Shown here piece by piece: positions 33,801 to 41,902 of a stretch of DNA of 64,000 nucleotides. The notes under the pieces were generated by a model, which made no database searches, had not been told where the DNA came from, and saw only the letters and a list, made by a program, of their open reading frames with translations. Position 1 is the stretch's first letter, and the number at the start of each line of letters is the position of its first letter. This DNA is from Alistipes finegoldii DSM 17242 (GTDB taxonomy: Bacteria > Bacteroidota > Bacteroidia > Bacteroidales > Rikenellaceae), in the NCBI RefSeq assembly GCF_000265365.1, contig NC_018011.1, positions 496,001 to 560,000 of the forward strand, written 5' to 3'. Position numbers and translations under genes: made by a program.

Positions 33801-35066
33801 CTCCAGATTCTGTATTTCAGCGCGCTGTTTGGACAAATATTTATCGTATTTATCCATTATCGTCTGACGTGCTAAAGCATATTCTGCAGTACCTTTCTTT
33901 GCTTGGGATAAAGCCCGGAATTCGCGTTGTAGCTCCTCTCTGCTGGTTGTAACTTGGTTGTTGAACTGGTCAATATTCTTAATTACCGAGTCCAGCGATT
34001 TATCTGCCGCAAAAAGGTTTGACACCCAATTTACGATCTCCTTTCCGTAGAGGGTAAGTACGGTAACTCCGGCGACAAGCAAAGTTTGCCACGAGAAGAT
34101 GGACGATGCAATCTGCTTCCATACGGGCGTGAATGTTTGCCCGGCTTTCTTCAATTCATCAACAGATTTCTTCGCGTGTGAAATCTCGTCGGCCAGCATC
34201 GGCAGGTTGTTGGATATGGCCGAAAAGAAAATCTGCGGGCCATACGCCAACGACGGCAATTCACGGGCGACTTGCTGAATCTGGAATCCAAGCATATTGA
34301 ATCCGGAAGCATAATTACCGACATTGCGGGTGTGTACCCCCATTGCCGCATCCAATTCTTTAATCTTCGTATCGAGTGTGTCGATATTTTTAAGCATGGT
34401 TTGTCCCCGTGTCCCCTCCCGCTCTGCTGCGCTTAAATTCCGGTATATATTCTTCATCCGGGTCAGCGATTGCGACATTTTATTAATGGATCCCTCGGCG
34501 AATTGCTCTGTCTTGATAATGTTCTTCAGGGTTCCTTGATATAGCGCCAGTTCTTCTTTGTTTTTGGCAATAGACAGCGAAAGGTCCAGCCGTTTGTCCT
34601 TTTGTGCCTGCGAGACTGCGGCGTTGTTCTTTTCGGCTTTGGAAAGTGCATTGTACTCAGCCGTCAGTGCTTGCGTCTTGGTTTTCAACAGCTCAATTTG
34701 AGCTGTATATATCTTTTTTTGGGCGCTAGCTTCTCGGATGGTGCCGATCAGGTCTTTATATGCTGCTGCTTCGGCTTGGGCCGTCTGACTCCCTGATGTC
34801 GTTTTGCTGTTGCTGGGAGTCGCTGTTGGGGTGGCAGGGGTGGCCACTTTAGCCGCCGACTCCGCAGCTTGTTGCTGCATCTTGGCAATTTTGCGTATAG
34901 CCTGATCTACACGAGTCTCCAGATCGCTAATATGGCGGTTTATAACTTTGAATCCGCTTGATTTGGACGGGAATTTTTCGAGTAATTCGTATAAACGTTC
35001 AAGCGATTTACGGAAATTGTTTATCTTTGCGGTATCCGTAGTAATTTTGAATGATAGTGCGCTCAT
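30888..35066 (-). CDS. Phage tail tape-measure protein
   Basis: A 1392-residue protein, by far the longest in the element. It is rich in A, K, E, Q and S with long coiled coils through most of its length, has a hydrophobic segment near residues 325-345 (W-Q-T-L-L-V-A-G-V-T-V-L-T-L) and a second hydrophobic-helical region near residues 970-1000. A PT/S-rich linker lies near residue 75-95. These are the marks of tape-measure proteins, which set tail length and help DNA entry. The gene is intact, which is striking because no other tail or head gene except the small neighbour is present. Confidence 0.85.
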   Translation of the reverse strand: MSALSFKITTDTAKINNFRKSLERLYELLEKFPSKSSGFKVINRHISDLETRVDQAIRKIAKMQQQAAESAAKVATPATPTATPSNSKTTSGSQTAQAEAAAYKDLIGTIREASAQKKIYTAQIELLKTKTQALTAEYNALSKAEKNNAAVSQAQKDKRLDLSLSIAKNKEELALYQGTLKNIIKTEQFAEGSINKMSQSLTRMKNIYRNLSAAEREGTRGQTMLKNIDTLDTKIKELDAAMGVHTRNVGNYASGFNMLGFQIQQVARELPSLAYGPQIFFSAISNNLPMLADEISHAKKSVDELKKAGQTFTPVWKQIASSIFSWQTLLVAGVTVLTLYGKEIVNWVSNLFAADKSLDSVIKNIDQFNNQVTTSREELQREFRALSQAKKGTAEYALARQTIMDKYDKYLSKQRAEIQNLEDMRGAYEVLLKSVTATSVAKGLEAANNSAMEEFNASMEEAFKGVQAKFIAKFGKEEGVAYFTRFREGLQSGVPELEKEAKEIYKKFNKESIVETTTMVGNRPVVTKSIKVTNTLSEAVNKATKIREKYNDVLSANKIAMDTLLDMYNISAKDIDKDGKATEDIVEQKKKEIAEIEKIVAKTPEEVAARNKKLEAARKELKVLENLGLATKDQIELDNTRKQIQREMRDAGFEARQAEIDVMPEGIDKNIAQIELDYQKREAAIADGAERIRELQKKELSRGQRELIAARQQAIKALKNKEWDTAFLAEAGIKDPKTYLDDQLEAWNEYYMKYGTILEKIQATKEYYDKKISLAKDAGTAEALRAEKDAAMAALEVEGGDFVNSLISKIKGDIEKLKREIKAALKTLEDEFNKLPSSDSELGDDLRNKINVLRAQLSAIEKLDPVSDEKHSESFEKWQKLYSTLTKIEGQFNDIGETAGGAMGEVISTASKITTSSLQMINSIKTLAENSAEGIENTGEVAATTIQKVERASVILAIIQAALKIIQSIASIFGDTETSMERNIREAQELNEELRVMNERARLNADVFKTVFGEDAFGNYVNNVTALTDAMNAYQATMDKITNRGKEKYVEFGTGNTGLANLWKDDFIWESVSESVANMMNQVQHSTWFRSAKYKKLKDVVPELFEESGVLNMQALKEFVEGNSDTFKHLSKENQTYLKELVNNWETYEEAIKAVNDYLNEIFGELGNTLTDALVDSFEQGTNAADAFGEAAGNMLKNLAKQVLYTATIGPEIEKAQKKIDAINRDLSLSDEERYNALAGVVDTMLDDVLAQQKVGQELWERLKQAAEERGLQWEAEAAGQEATSRGFQAMSQDTGDELNGRFTDIQGKVTDIRGYVMAMAQTGGIITAINNIATLGDRIDQMSVACYESLRFDAETLIEVREINSSTKNMDKTLARIEEGINSIKKNTESL

Positions 35067-35200
35067 AACAATTATTTAAATTTTAACGGTTATTGTGCGT
35101 GTACATTAGTTTTTTGGCTAGGTGGCGTGCAATTTTACATTACCTGCGTTGCGAAACGCGGGTATTTTTTATGTCTGTTGCGGCTCGGATCGTCACCCCT

Positions 35201-35521
35201 TTATTTGTTTGTTTTATTGGTGGCTTTGTTGACCATTGCGCGAATTTCCGACAACTTGTATCGCCAAATGGTCCCGGCTTTAAAGGGAACCAAAAGGCCC
35301 TTCTGCTGCCACTTCCACAACGTGCTTCGATCAATTGAGAATATTTCGCATACCTGATTTATTGATAGATAGCGATCATCCTTTCTAATCTCGACAAGTT
35401 TGTTCAGCAATCTTTTTTCTAGGTCGGCAGTGATATCCTCATGAAATCGCATCAGGTCTTTCAACTTGACGGTAACGGTGGTGTCGGGATGGCTTTTCGC
35501 CAGAGTCATTAAATCAGTCAT
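35201..35521 (-). CDS. Helix-turn-helix (HTH_17/excisionase-like) DNA-binding protein
   Basis: A 106-residue protein. A MerR/excisionase-type winged helix lies at about 50-95 (Y-L-S-I-N-Q-V-C-E-I-F-S-I-D-R-S-T-L-W-K-W), with a C-terminal basic tail. The N-terminal part is helical. It is the first gene before the tape-measure gene, 134 bases upstream of it and after a terminator, so it may control the tail transcript. It could also be a second excisionase. Confidence 0.7.
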   Translation of the reverse strand: MTDLMTLAKSHPDTTVTVKLKDLMRFHEDITADLEKRLLNKLVEIRKDDRYLSINQVCEIFSIDRSTLWKWQQKGLLVPFKAGTIWRYKLSEIRAMVNKATNKTNK

Positions 35522-35563
35522 AAAACTTTTTTTTTGCGGTGCCCCTCGGCACCCGGATTAAAC

Positions 35564-35597
35564 AAAAAGGTCTGTCGGCTCAGGAAGCCAACAGACC
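35564..35597 (-). terminator. Terminator ending the middle minus-strand operon
   Basis: A stem of about 12 bp with one mismatch (35569-35580 with 35586-35597), followed by five T on the minus strand. It separates the cluster ending at 35728 from the HTH and tape-measure genes. Confidence 0.75.
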
Positions 35598-35727
35598 AAT
35601 CGCACTATACTATCATCCGTGGCTTATTCCTTCATAAGCTCAGTACAAAGATTGCGGCGGTCCCGTGAAAAAGCAATAGTAAACAATGCTTTTCTGCAAT
35701 TTATTTTTTCGATGATTCACAGGTGTA

Positions 35728-36153
35728 TCATTTCGCATCTTTAGCTACAGTTTCAGCCAATCCGCTTATTACGCTGGCAACTGCAGAAATATCCTCCAGC
35801 GGAATCATCATCAGCGTTTTTTGGTAGCAGTCAAACAACTCGGCGAAAGATGCCCGTTTCATAATCCGCCGGCATATAAACCACGCCTTGAGATCCGCGA
35901 ATATGCTTTTGCTTCCAGCGACGGCCAGCGCAATACTATGGGCCATTGCCACGATACACGCCTTGCTGCCGTCAGATCCCTTGCCGATATGCCGGGCGGC
36001 CATGATTCTCGCCGTGGTCCGGGGTGACATCTTGTATATCGTGTAGCTCTTTTGGGCTATTCGGAAACTGATGAAATCCAGCCTTCCGGATGCGGCCATT
36101 TGGGGCCTTGGTGTTGTCGCAATGTCCTTGTGTGCGTTTTTATTCTCGTTCAT
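35728..36153 (-). CDS. Hypothetical protein of the phage-like element
   Basis: A 141-residue protein, helical and mildly basic in its first half. It begins with a polar stretch followed by F-R-I-A-Q-K-S-Y-T-I-Y-K and has a hydrophobic middle (A-H-S-I-A-L-A-V-A-G). Not recognised. It lies five bases after its upstream neighbour, at the 3' end of the operon, just before a terminator. Similar small genes in Bacteroidales phages lie in the early region. Confidence 0.5.
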   Translation of the reverse strand: MNENKNAHKDIATTPRPQMAASGRLDFISFRIAQKSYTIYKMSPRTTARIMAARHIGKGSDGSKACIVAMAHSIALAVAGSKSIFADLKAWFICRRIMKRASFAELFDCYQKTLMMIPLEDISAVASVISGLAETVAKDAK

Positions 36154-36158
36154 GGGTT

Positions 36159-36380
36159 TTACTTTTTTTTTGATTTTACATTGATTGCTTTACCGGGATC
36201 GCGCCGTCGGTTTCTCTGCTCCCGTAAGGCCGCCAGTTTCATACGCGCCCCTTTTATTCGGTGATTTTTAATCCCATTCAGAATTATCATCAGTTCATCG
36301 CGGTTCAACTCAAGCGTCCAGACGGTCCTATCATCGACAGCTGCAAATCCTTTGGTTATCCTTTCTCTCCTCTTGCGCAT
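36159..36380 (-). CDS. Small basic hypothetical protein
   Basis: A 73-residue, very basic protein (starting M-R-K-R-R-E-R and ending N-V-K-S-K-K-K) with a helical centre E-L-M-I-I-L-N-G-I-K. A nucleic-acid-binding role is plausible from charge alone. Not recognised. Confidence 0.5.
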   Translation of the reverse strand: MRKRRERITKGFAAVDDRTVWTLELNRDELMIILNGIKNHRIKGARMKLAALREQRNRRRDPGKAINVKSKKK

Positions 36381-36475
36381 TCCCCAGATTGTTCGTATAT
36401 TTGTCCGTCTGGGTATAGCATAGTGAATATGGATGTTAGTGAGATGGGCGGGGCTTTCCCCACCCGTCTCTATTG

Positions 36476-37072
36476 TTATCCCAGAAAATCCAATGCTTCA
36501 GAATGCAATTCCAATTTTCCGTCCTCGTCGATGGTTGCTATTGTCCGGTATCGGGTGCCGGCGGGGAGCAACCCCATTTTGTAATTCTTGTTGCAGGCGA
36601 CCAAGGCGTTCAGAGCCTCAACAGCCCGGCGCACTTCGTCGAACTGCTGAAGTACACGCCCCCGCATAGTGCTTACATCAATAAGGCGTTGCCGCTCTTG
36701 ATCTGCAAGCCATTCGGCAGACAATTCGATTTTATCGCCGTTCACCACAAAGGCAGTATAATCGAGTGCCTTCTCCTTGCCGAGGTGTAGCGCTTCATGA
36801 ACGACCTGCTGCGAATTGTCTATTACTTTGCTAAGGTATTCAACAGCCTGATCCGTGAGCGTTTGGCGGGTTGTCACGATATTTATTTTCTTTGCGTCTT
36901 CGGCTGCGATCCGCAGTGCTTGCGCCCGGATACTCTTACTGTTATCCGTCGCAATATCCTTGAGGCTCTCGGTAGATATTTTCAACCGTGAAGCCGTCAA
37001 CTGTTGTATTGCTGCCTCCAGTTGAGGAATGGCCGCTTTGTAGGTCTCGATAATTGATTCGTAATTTTTCAT
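36476..37072 (-). CDS. Hypothetical coiled-coil protein
   Basis: A 198-residue, mostly helical protein. The first 60 residues look like a coiled coil (Y-K-A-A-I-P-Q-L-E-A-A-I-Q-Q-L). A beta-type end segment reads Y-R-T-I-A-T-I-D-E-D-G-K. Not recognised; it is part of the minus-strand operon between the helicase and the terminator at 35564. Confidence 0.5.
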   Translation of the reverse strand: MKNYESIIETYKAAIPQLEAAIQQLTASRLKISTESLKDIATDNSKSIRAQALRIAAEDAKKINIVTTRQTLTDQAVEYLSKVIDNSQQVVHEALHLGKEKALDYTAFVVNGDKIELSAEWLADQERQRLIDVSTMRGRVLQQFDEVRRAVEALNALVACNKNYKMGLLPAGTRYRTIATIDEDGKLELHSEALDFLG

Positions 37073-37102
37073 AGTTGTTAAAAATCTTGTTGTACGTTTG
37101 GA

Positions 37103-37219
37103 TTATTCGGCGTCGGGCAATGTTTCCGCCCATTCCGCAGCGCGCTTCTTTGCCTCTTCCTCGGAGTAGTCGATGGCCGTCACTCCTTGGGACTGCTGGC
37201 TTTCTTGTTCTTCTTTCAT
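37103..37219 (-). CDS. Very small acidic protein (38 residues)
   Basis: An open frame starting at ATG 37219 and ending at TAA 37103, 14 bases after the upstream gene and 30 bases before the next. It encodes an E/Q/A-rich helical peptide (E-E-E-A-K-K-R-A-A-E-W-A-E). The tight fit between its neighbours is the main evidence. Confidence 0.45.
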   Translation of the reverse strand: MKEEQESQQSQGVTAIDYSEEEAKKRAAEWAETLPDAE

Positions 37220-37233
37220 GGTTACTGTTTGAT

Positions 37234-37917
37234 TTATATGGACCTAGTTTTGAAAAGGCCGCCGTCATATCCTTGTTGTATGGCGAAAGGATTGATGCGT
37301 AAAACCTGAGTTGCAGATAATACGCCCATAGTAGGGGACATTTCAATATCCATATCGATTATGGCCCGGTAGTTTGTTCGGTTTATTGCATACATTCCAT
37401 ATTTGCGTGCGAGTGTGTCAAGCTCCTGCAATGCGGATAATGCTTTTAACGCAGCATTATAAAGTTCGATTTGCTGCGGATCGTCTATATACAAGTTAGC
37501 GGCTTCGCTAAAGACAGCTTCAGCGACTTCAGAATCAAAAGTTACCTGACCGTTACTGTCTACCGTGTAGCAGTCTGCGGGAACAGTCCCGAATGATTCG
37601 AAGCGCTTTTGATCTTTGCGGCAAATCTCATTGAATTGCTCCAACAAAGAAGTATATAGCTCCTCTTTTTGGCTGCGTTCTGCGGGGAATACTATGGGGG
37701 CTAGTGCCGCATTAAATTTTTCCGTCATACGGGCGCGAATGGCTGTACCGCCGCTCATAATGTCCCGCAAGTTGTCTGCAGTCAATTCCTCGCCGAACTC
37801 GGCAAGGACGGCAGGTGTGACAATCTCCCGTAATTTATCTACGGCCGATCTGAATTCATACATTCCATGCTGAAGGGGCATTTGCCCTATACAGATTCTC
37901 TTGCTGTTCTTTGACAT
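37234..37917 (-). CDS. Hypothetical protein of the phage-like element
   Basis: A 227-residue soluble protein, mixed alpha/beta. The start reads M-S-K-N-S-K-R-I-C-I-G-Q-M-P, and a central segment V-P-A-D-C-Y-T-V-D-S-N-G-Q-V-T-F precedes a helical end. No family is recognised. It is two bases after its upstream neighbour, so translational coupling is likely. Confidence 0.5.
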   Translation of the reverse strand: MSKNSKRICIGQMPLQHGMYEFRSAVDKLREIVTPAVLAEFGEELTADNLRDIMSGGTAIRARMTEKFNAALAPIVFPAERSQKEELYTSLLEQFNEICRKDQKRFESFGTVPADCYTVDSNGQVTFDSEVAEAVFSEAANLYIDDPQQIELYNAALKALSALQELDTLARKYGMYAINRTNYRAIIDMDIEMSPTMGVLSATQVLRINPFAIQQGYDGGLFKTRSI

Positions 37918-37919
37918 GA

Positions 37920-38180
37920 TTACATGGGTAAGTTGGTAAAAGGATCAACTGCCAGCGATCTATCCGGGGTTCGCTTTTCGCCACCCTCGATGATGCGCTG
38001 GGTTCCGGCATTTATTAGATTTGCGATTTGGGACGCATTATCGTCGCCGATACCGCTGGATACAGCCTCGATGCGCTCAGAACCATTTTGTCCCGTGTGC
38101 TCTGCGACCATTTCGCAGACGGCATCTGCACCGTACTTTTCGGCTGCATGCAGCATCTTTTTTAGTTTTTCGTTGTTCAT
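37920..38180 (-). CDS. Small hypothetical protein
   Basis: An 86-residue protein with a charged helical N-terminus (K-L-K-K-M-L-H-A-A-E-K-Y-G-A-D-A) and a polar, glycine-rich tail. Not recognised. It ends two bases before the next gene. Confidence 0.45.
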   Translation of the reverse strand: MNNEKLKKMLHAAEKYGADAVCEMVAEHTGQNGSERIEAVSSGIGDDNASQIANLINAGTQRIIEGGEKRTPDRSLAVDPFTNLPM

Positions 38181-38206
38181 GATGTTTTAAGCCTGTTTAG
38201 TTTGTT

Positions 38207-38458
38207 CTACGCTTGTTTTTCCTGCTGTTTTGCCAGCCTCAACAACTTACGCGCTAATCTTTTGGCCTGCGCCGGGCTAAAATGCAGCATAGCGCAGTCG
38301 CTCTGTATGAAATCCGTGTCATAATCACTGACATCGGAGACGTACAGAATAATTTCGTCGTCGCCCTTGCGCATACCGTGGCAGTCGATAATCGTGGTGG
38401 TTGTACGGCCGAGAATTAGCCCAATGCCGTGTTGGTTGTCGATCTTAATTGCTTTCAT
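38207..38458 (-). CDS. Small hypothetical protein
   Basis: An 83-residue protein. The first half is beta-type (I-G-L-I-L-G-R-T-T-T-T-I-I-D-C), and the end is a basic helix (A-K-R-L-A-R-K-L-L-R-L-A-K-Q-Q-E-K-Q). Not recognised. It lies between the helicase gene and the operon of unknown genes. Confidence 0.45.
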   Translation of the reverse strand: MKAIKIDNQHGIGLILGRTTTTIIDCHGMRKGDDEIILYVSDVSDYDTDFIQSDCAMLHFSPAQAKRLARKLLRLAKQQEKQA

Positions 38459-38491
38459 AATCTTTTCGTTTAAATGGTTGTTATCGTCGTT

Positions 38492-38626
38492 TTATCGCCG
38501 TTTTCGGTCAGTCTTTGTAAACTCGTCCCGCAAAGGCGGGTAAAACATACGTTTTTTCATCTCCTGTTTCTGAATTTTCGATTTTCTTTCGTGTTGTGGG
38601 TACTTGTTCCACCCATGAAATTTCAT
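38492..38626 (-). CDS. Possible very small basic protein (44 residues)
   Basis: An open frame from ATG 38626 to TAA 38492, starting inside a perfect palindrome ATGAAATTTCAT, 21 bases after the helicase stop. It would encode a K/R-rich peptide. There is no other evidence that it is translated, and the palindrome could instead be a regulatory site. Confidence 0.25.
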   Translation of the reverse strand: MKFHGWNKYPQHERKSKIQKQEMKKRMFYPPLRDEFTKTDRKRR

Positions 38627-38647
38627 GCGCTCAAATCGCGCATTACG

Positions 38648-40060
38648 TCAAAACGGCTCGGCCTCCCCGATTGCGTCCGCCGTATTCTCGTAGTCGGTTA
38701 TCCGGGTCAGGCTCTCGTTATGTCGAAAACAAATGCACCCTATCTCCCCCTCGCGGTTTTTTGAGATGTGCAGTAACCCGACCCCCTCAGCCGGAATAAT
38801 CCCGTAGCGTCCTGCGTCGATCTCGGTTTGGCCATACATTGCTGGCCGATCGAGGAATGCGACGATGTCGGCGTCCTGCTCGATGGCTCCCGACTCGCGC
38901 AAGTCCGACAATAGCGGCCTTTTGTCCAACCTGTCCTCAACCTTGCGGGACAACTGCGACAACAGGATAACCGGGATATTGAGTTCCTTGGCCAGCAGTT
39001 TGGCCGAACGGCTGGCGGCGGCGACCTCACGCTCGCGAGTGTTGTTCGGGTTACGGCTTGACGTATCGAGCAGTTGCAGGTAGTCGATAATGACCATCCC
39101 GCACCGTCCCCGGCGGCGCATCGCCTTGCATTGCGAGCGTATAGCCCCAATAGTGAGATTTGCCCGGTCGTTGAGGTAAACAGGCATTGCAGAAAGCTTC
39201 GCGCCGGCCTTCTCGATCTTCGTCCAGCCCGAAGCGTCAACATTACCGGTGCGGAACTCTCCCGAACTTACACCCGAACTGCCGACAAGCATTCGCCCGG
39301 TCAACTGTTCCACGCACATTTCCAGCGAATAGACACACACCGGAACGCCTGACACGGCCGCAGCACGGGCAAAATGTAGCATCATAGCGCTCTTCCCCGT
39401 TCCCGGACGTCCAGCCAGCACCACGAGCTGCCCGCCACGCCAGCCGCCTGTAAGAGCGTCGAGCCGCTGCAACCCGGTAGGAATGCCGATGCACTGGCCG
39501 GCCTGCCTTTCTTGTTGCCGCAGCTCCAAATTGTCAATAGTTGCCCGAACAGCGTCAGACAGCGGTATTAGGTCGCTCACGCGGGCTGTTGTGGACACTA
39601 ATGCCGCAATCTGATTTGTGACCAATTCGCATATCTCCTCGGCGGAATTCGTTCCGGCGCTGGATTTGGCTGCGATTTCATAACTCAGCATGATAAGACG
39701 GCGCCGGGCTTCTATGTCTGCGAGCTGCCGAGCATGATCCAAAACGTTGACGGCCGACCCTATCGAGTTGGTCAACTCAACCAAGTATCGGACCATCTCC
39801 CGCCCCTTGAGTTCCGGATGCTGCGAAAGCATACAAAGATCAATTTTATTGCCCTGCTCCAACATTGAGAGCATCGCGCCGTAAATTTTGCCATTGTTTG
39901 GGTCAGAAAAGGCCGAAATTCCGACGATCTCCGTCACGTCGGATAATTGATCCGGTTCGAGAATTAAAGCGCCTAAAACGGCCCTTTCGAGTTCGGGCGA
40001 TTCCGGAAGCCCCTCAACAGGGGCCGGACGGTTATAGGAAATTTGTTTTTCGCGTTTCAT
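38648..40060 (-). CDS. Replicative DNA helicase, DnaB type
   Basis: A 470-residue hexameric helicase. The N-terminal helical domain (about 20-125) is followed by a RecA-like domain with the P-loop G-R-P-G-T-G-K-S, the segment I-D-Y-L-Q-L-L for Walker B, and L-S-Q-L-S-R-K-V-E. Its length is normal for DnaB. In the element it likely provides its own fork helicase. Its start overlaps the DUF4373 gene by 29 bases, with the DUF4373 protein as the likely loader or initiator. Confidence 0.93.
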   Translation of the reverse strand: MKREKQISYNRPAPVEGLPESPELERAVLGALILEPDQLSDVTEIVGISAFSDPNNGKIYGAMLSMLEQGNKIDLCMLSQHPELKGREMVRYLVELTNSIGSAVNVLDHARQLADIEARRRLIMLSYEIAAKSSAGTNSAEEICELVTNQIAALVSTTARVSDLIPLSDAVRATIDNLELRQQERQAGQCIGIPTGLQRLDALTGGWRGGQLVVLAGRPGTGKSAMMLHFARAAAVSGVPVCVYSLEMCVEQLTGRMLVGSSGVSSGEFRTGNVDASGWTKIEKAGAKLSAMPVYLNDRANLTIGAIRSQCKAMRRRGRCGMVIIDYLQLLDTSSRNPNNTREREVAAASRSAKLLAKELNIPVILLSQLSRKVEDRLDKRPLLSDLRESGAIEQDADIVAFLDRPAMYGQTEIDAGRYGIIPAEGVGLLHISKNREGEIGCICFRHNESLTRITDYENTADAIGEAEPF

Positions 40061-40898
40061 GGGGCGTTTGTTTTTGGGGTGTGGTTTGATCGTGGCGGCG
40101 TAGCCAATTCGAAGCTGTCAAGTAGGCCGATCTATTTCTTCGTATCAACGGCTCGTAATTGTGCATTGCCTGTAATACCTCGCATATTTGCTCGGTCGGA
40201 TATTTGTCTTTCAACTTTTGGTACTGCTCCTCGGTCATCGGTTCTTTCATCTTTGCAACCCGCGGGGCGCTGTTTGTTATCCACTTCTGAAATTTCAAAA
40301 AAGATTCGGAGTATTTATGGGGCGCGGGGGCGGAGCCTCCCGCATTCATACCTTCGGTGCTATTATCGGCGCTCGTATCGTCCCCCTTATAACCCCCTTT
40401 ACTATCCTCTACTATACTTTCCTTTACTTTACTTTCCTTTACTTTAGGAAACCCCGGTAAAACCCCTGTAGAATCTTGGCAAAACTCTGGCATATCCTCC
40501 GTATTACCGGAGTTTTGCACCGGTAAAACCCCTGTAGAATCTTGTTCTGTATTTCGTCGCCTGTTTCGTTCAGTCATTAACGGGGCAAGGCGTTTGCGGT
40601 GAGACGGAGAGTATAGTTTATTACCGTCAAGGCACAGAAGTCCGATTTTCACGAGGTAATTGACGATTTCGTCCAATAATTCAACCGTTACACCATAATC
40701 CGCTGCGAGTAGGTCGATGATTACATCGTCCCACACGATTTCGAAGAAATCGCTATCTGTAAGAGTTTCAAGCAAATAATTCCATACGGCATACCCCGTG
40801 TGCGAAAATTTACGGCGAACAGCTTTTATCTTCAAATCGTCGCGCATATTGGCGTCATGCGAAAAATATTCCGCATTATTTTTTCTTGGTCTTGCCAT
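40032..40898 (-). CDS. DUF4373 (Lin1244/Lin1753-type) phage replication protein
   Basis: A 288-residue protein. Residues about 10-100 match the DUF4373 domain (Y-F-S-H-D-A-N-M-R-D-D-L-K-I-K-A-V-R), a winged-helix-like domain found at the start of phage and plasmid replication proteins. A low-complexity linker rich in S, K and E follows (about 140-190), then a C-terminal helical domain of the kind that often binds a helicase. It directly precedes and overlaps the helicase gene, so it is probably the initiator or helicase loader. Confidence 0.82.
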   Translation of the reverse strand: MARPRKNNAEYFSHDANMRDDLKIKAVRRKFSHTGYAVWNYLLETLTDSDFFEIVWDDVIIDLLAADYGVTVELLDEIVNYLVKIGLLCLDGNKLYSPSHRKRLAPLMTERNRRRNTEQDSTGVLPVQNSGNTEDMPEFCQDSTGVLPGFPKVKESKVKESIVEDSKGGYKGDDTSADNSTEGMNAGGSAPAPHKYSESFLKFQKWITNSAPRVAKMKEPMTEEQYQKLKDKYPTEQICEVLQAMHNYEPLIRRNRSAYLTASNWLRRHDQTTPQKQTPHETRKTNFL

Positions 40899-40902
40899 AG
40901 CG

Positions 40903-41118
40903 CTATTGCATTTCGGATTTTAACACACGTAAAGCTTCGATTACATCATCCACCATATCGGGGGATAAGATGATGAGACTTTGCATCTCAATTGGTATGT
41001 CGTCGTCGCATTCCTCGCGCAATGTGATACCGCCGTTTGAATTGATGAAGATTTCAACCGCATTTATTCCTTTGAACTTATCATCATTGGACCATACATA
41101 AAAGCTCTTGTTAATCAT
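40903..41118 (-). CDS. Small hypothetical acidic protein
   Basis: A 71-residue acidic protein (E-E-C-D-D-D-I-P-I-E). It overlaps the upstream gene by eight bases and ends four bases before the DUF4373 gene, so it belongs to the replication operon. Not recognised. Confidence 0.5.
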   Translation of the reverse strand: MINKSFYVWSNDDKFKGINAVEIFINSNGGITLREECDDDIPIEMQSLIILSPDMVDDVIEALRVLKSEMQ

Positions 41119-41416
41119 TCCGCACCTCCTTCCGGATAAAATACCTTTTAAACCTACTGCCGTGCTCGCTGGGCACCCACTCGTCGAGGATGGAAATACC
41201 CTTTGCCCTCAGATAGCGTATGCAGCTCCGAGGATCGGATAACCTCAACACGGCCGAAATGTCAGCGACGGAATATTTTTTGCCCGACTGGAGTAAATTA
41301 TAGACCCTTTTCTGATGGAAAGCCAAAGATTTTTGCGTATCTTTGCTGACAGGGACATCAGGGGTTGCCGCTGCGTGCTCATATCGAGTGCCGGCGGCGA
41401 TCTTCATTTGATCCAT
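41111..41416 (-). CDS. Winged-helix DNA-binding protein
   Basis: A 101-residue protein. Residues about 33-85 look like a winged helix (R-V-Y-N-L-L-Q-S-G-K-K-Y-S-V-A-D-I-S-A-V-L), with the recognition part D-P-R-S-C-I-R-Y-L-R and a wing K-G-I-S-I-L-D-E-W. Proteins like this are common in the early region of Bacteroidales phages and islands. It lies nine bases after the excisionase-like gene. Confidence 0.65.
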   Translation of the reverse strand: MDQMKIAAGTRYEHAAATPDVPVSKDTQKSLAFHQKRVYNLLQSGKKYSVADISAVLRLSDPRSCIRYLRAKGISILDEWVPSEHGSRFKRYFIRKEVRND

Positions 41417-41425
41417 ACCCCTGAT

Positions 41426-41785
41426 CTATTGATGGTTATTCGCTGATTGGGCAATACGCAACGCGGCGGCTGTCCGCTTATCCTCCGGGCGCGTGGTGCG
41501 CGCTTCGATCCACGCAAGAAGCTCTTTTTTCGAGAACACGATTCGGCGTCCAAATTTCTTGTACGGGATTGTATCTTTGTAGACGTGACTATAGAGCGTA
41601 GCACGTGTGGTGGGTATGCCCTGCTCGGTTAGGAACCGTGCGGCATCCTCGACAGTCATTCCGTCGGTTTCGACGGGTTCGTTCTTGCGCCGGAAGTCGG
41701 CAAGTTTAGGAAGAATGGCCGACACTTCGTCGGCGACGATTTCGCGTAACTGCGCGGGAGTGGTGACGATAACGGTGTTATCCAT
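41426..41785 (-). CDS. Excisionase-like HTH_17 DNA-binding protein
   Basis: A 119-residue protein. Residues about 42-95 form an excisionase/MerR-type helix-turn-helix (M-T-V-E-D-A-A-R-F-L-T-E-Q-G-I-P), ending with the typical wing and helix F-G-R-R-I-V-F-S-K-K-E-L-L-A-W-I. Proteins of this type bind att DNA and direct excision, or act as small regulators. Its place between the integrase side and the replication genes fits either role. Confidence 0.72.
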   Translation of the reverse strand: MDNTVIVTTPAQLREIVADEVSAILPKLADFRRKNEPVETDGMTVEDAARFLTEQGIPTTRATLYSHVYKDTIPYKKFGRRIVFSKKELLAWIEARTTRPEDKRTAAALRIAQSANNHQ

Positions 41786-41902
41786 AGCATCGTGAAGTTT
41801 TAAAAATTGAACACTTGCCCGCGTCCGGGCGTTAGTGATCGATCACGATGCAAAGGAGCAAACAAAAAGGGCGTCGGACTAAACGTCGGACGTCCTAAAT
41901 TT

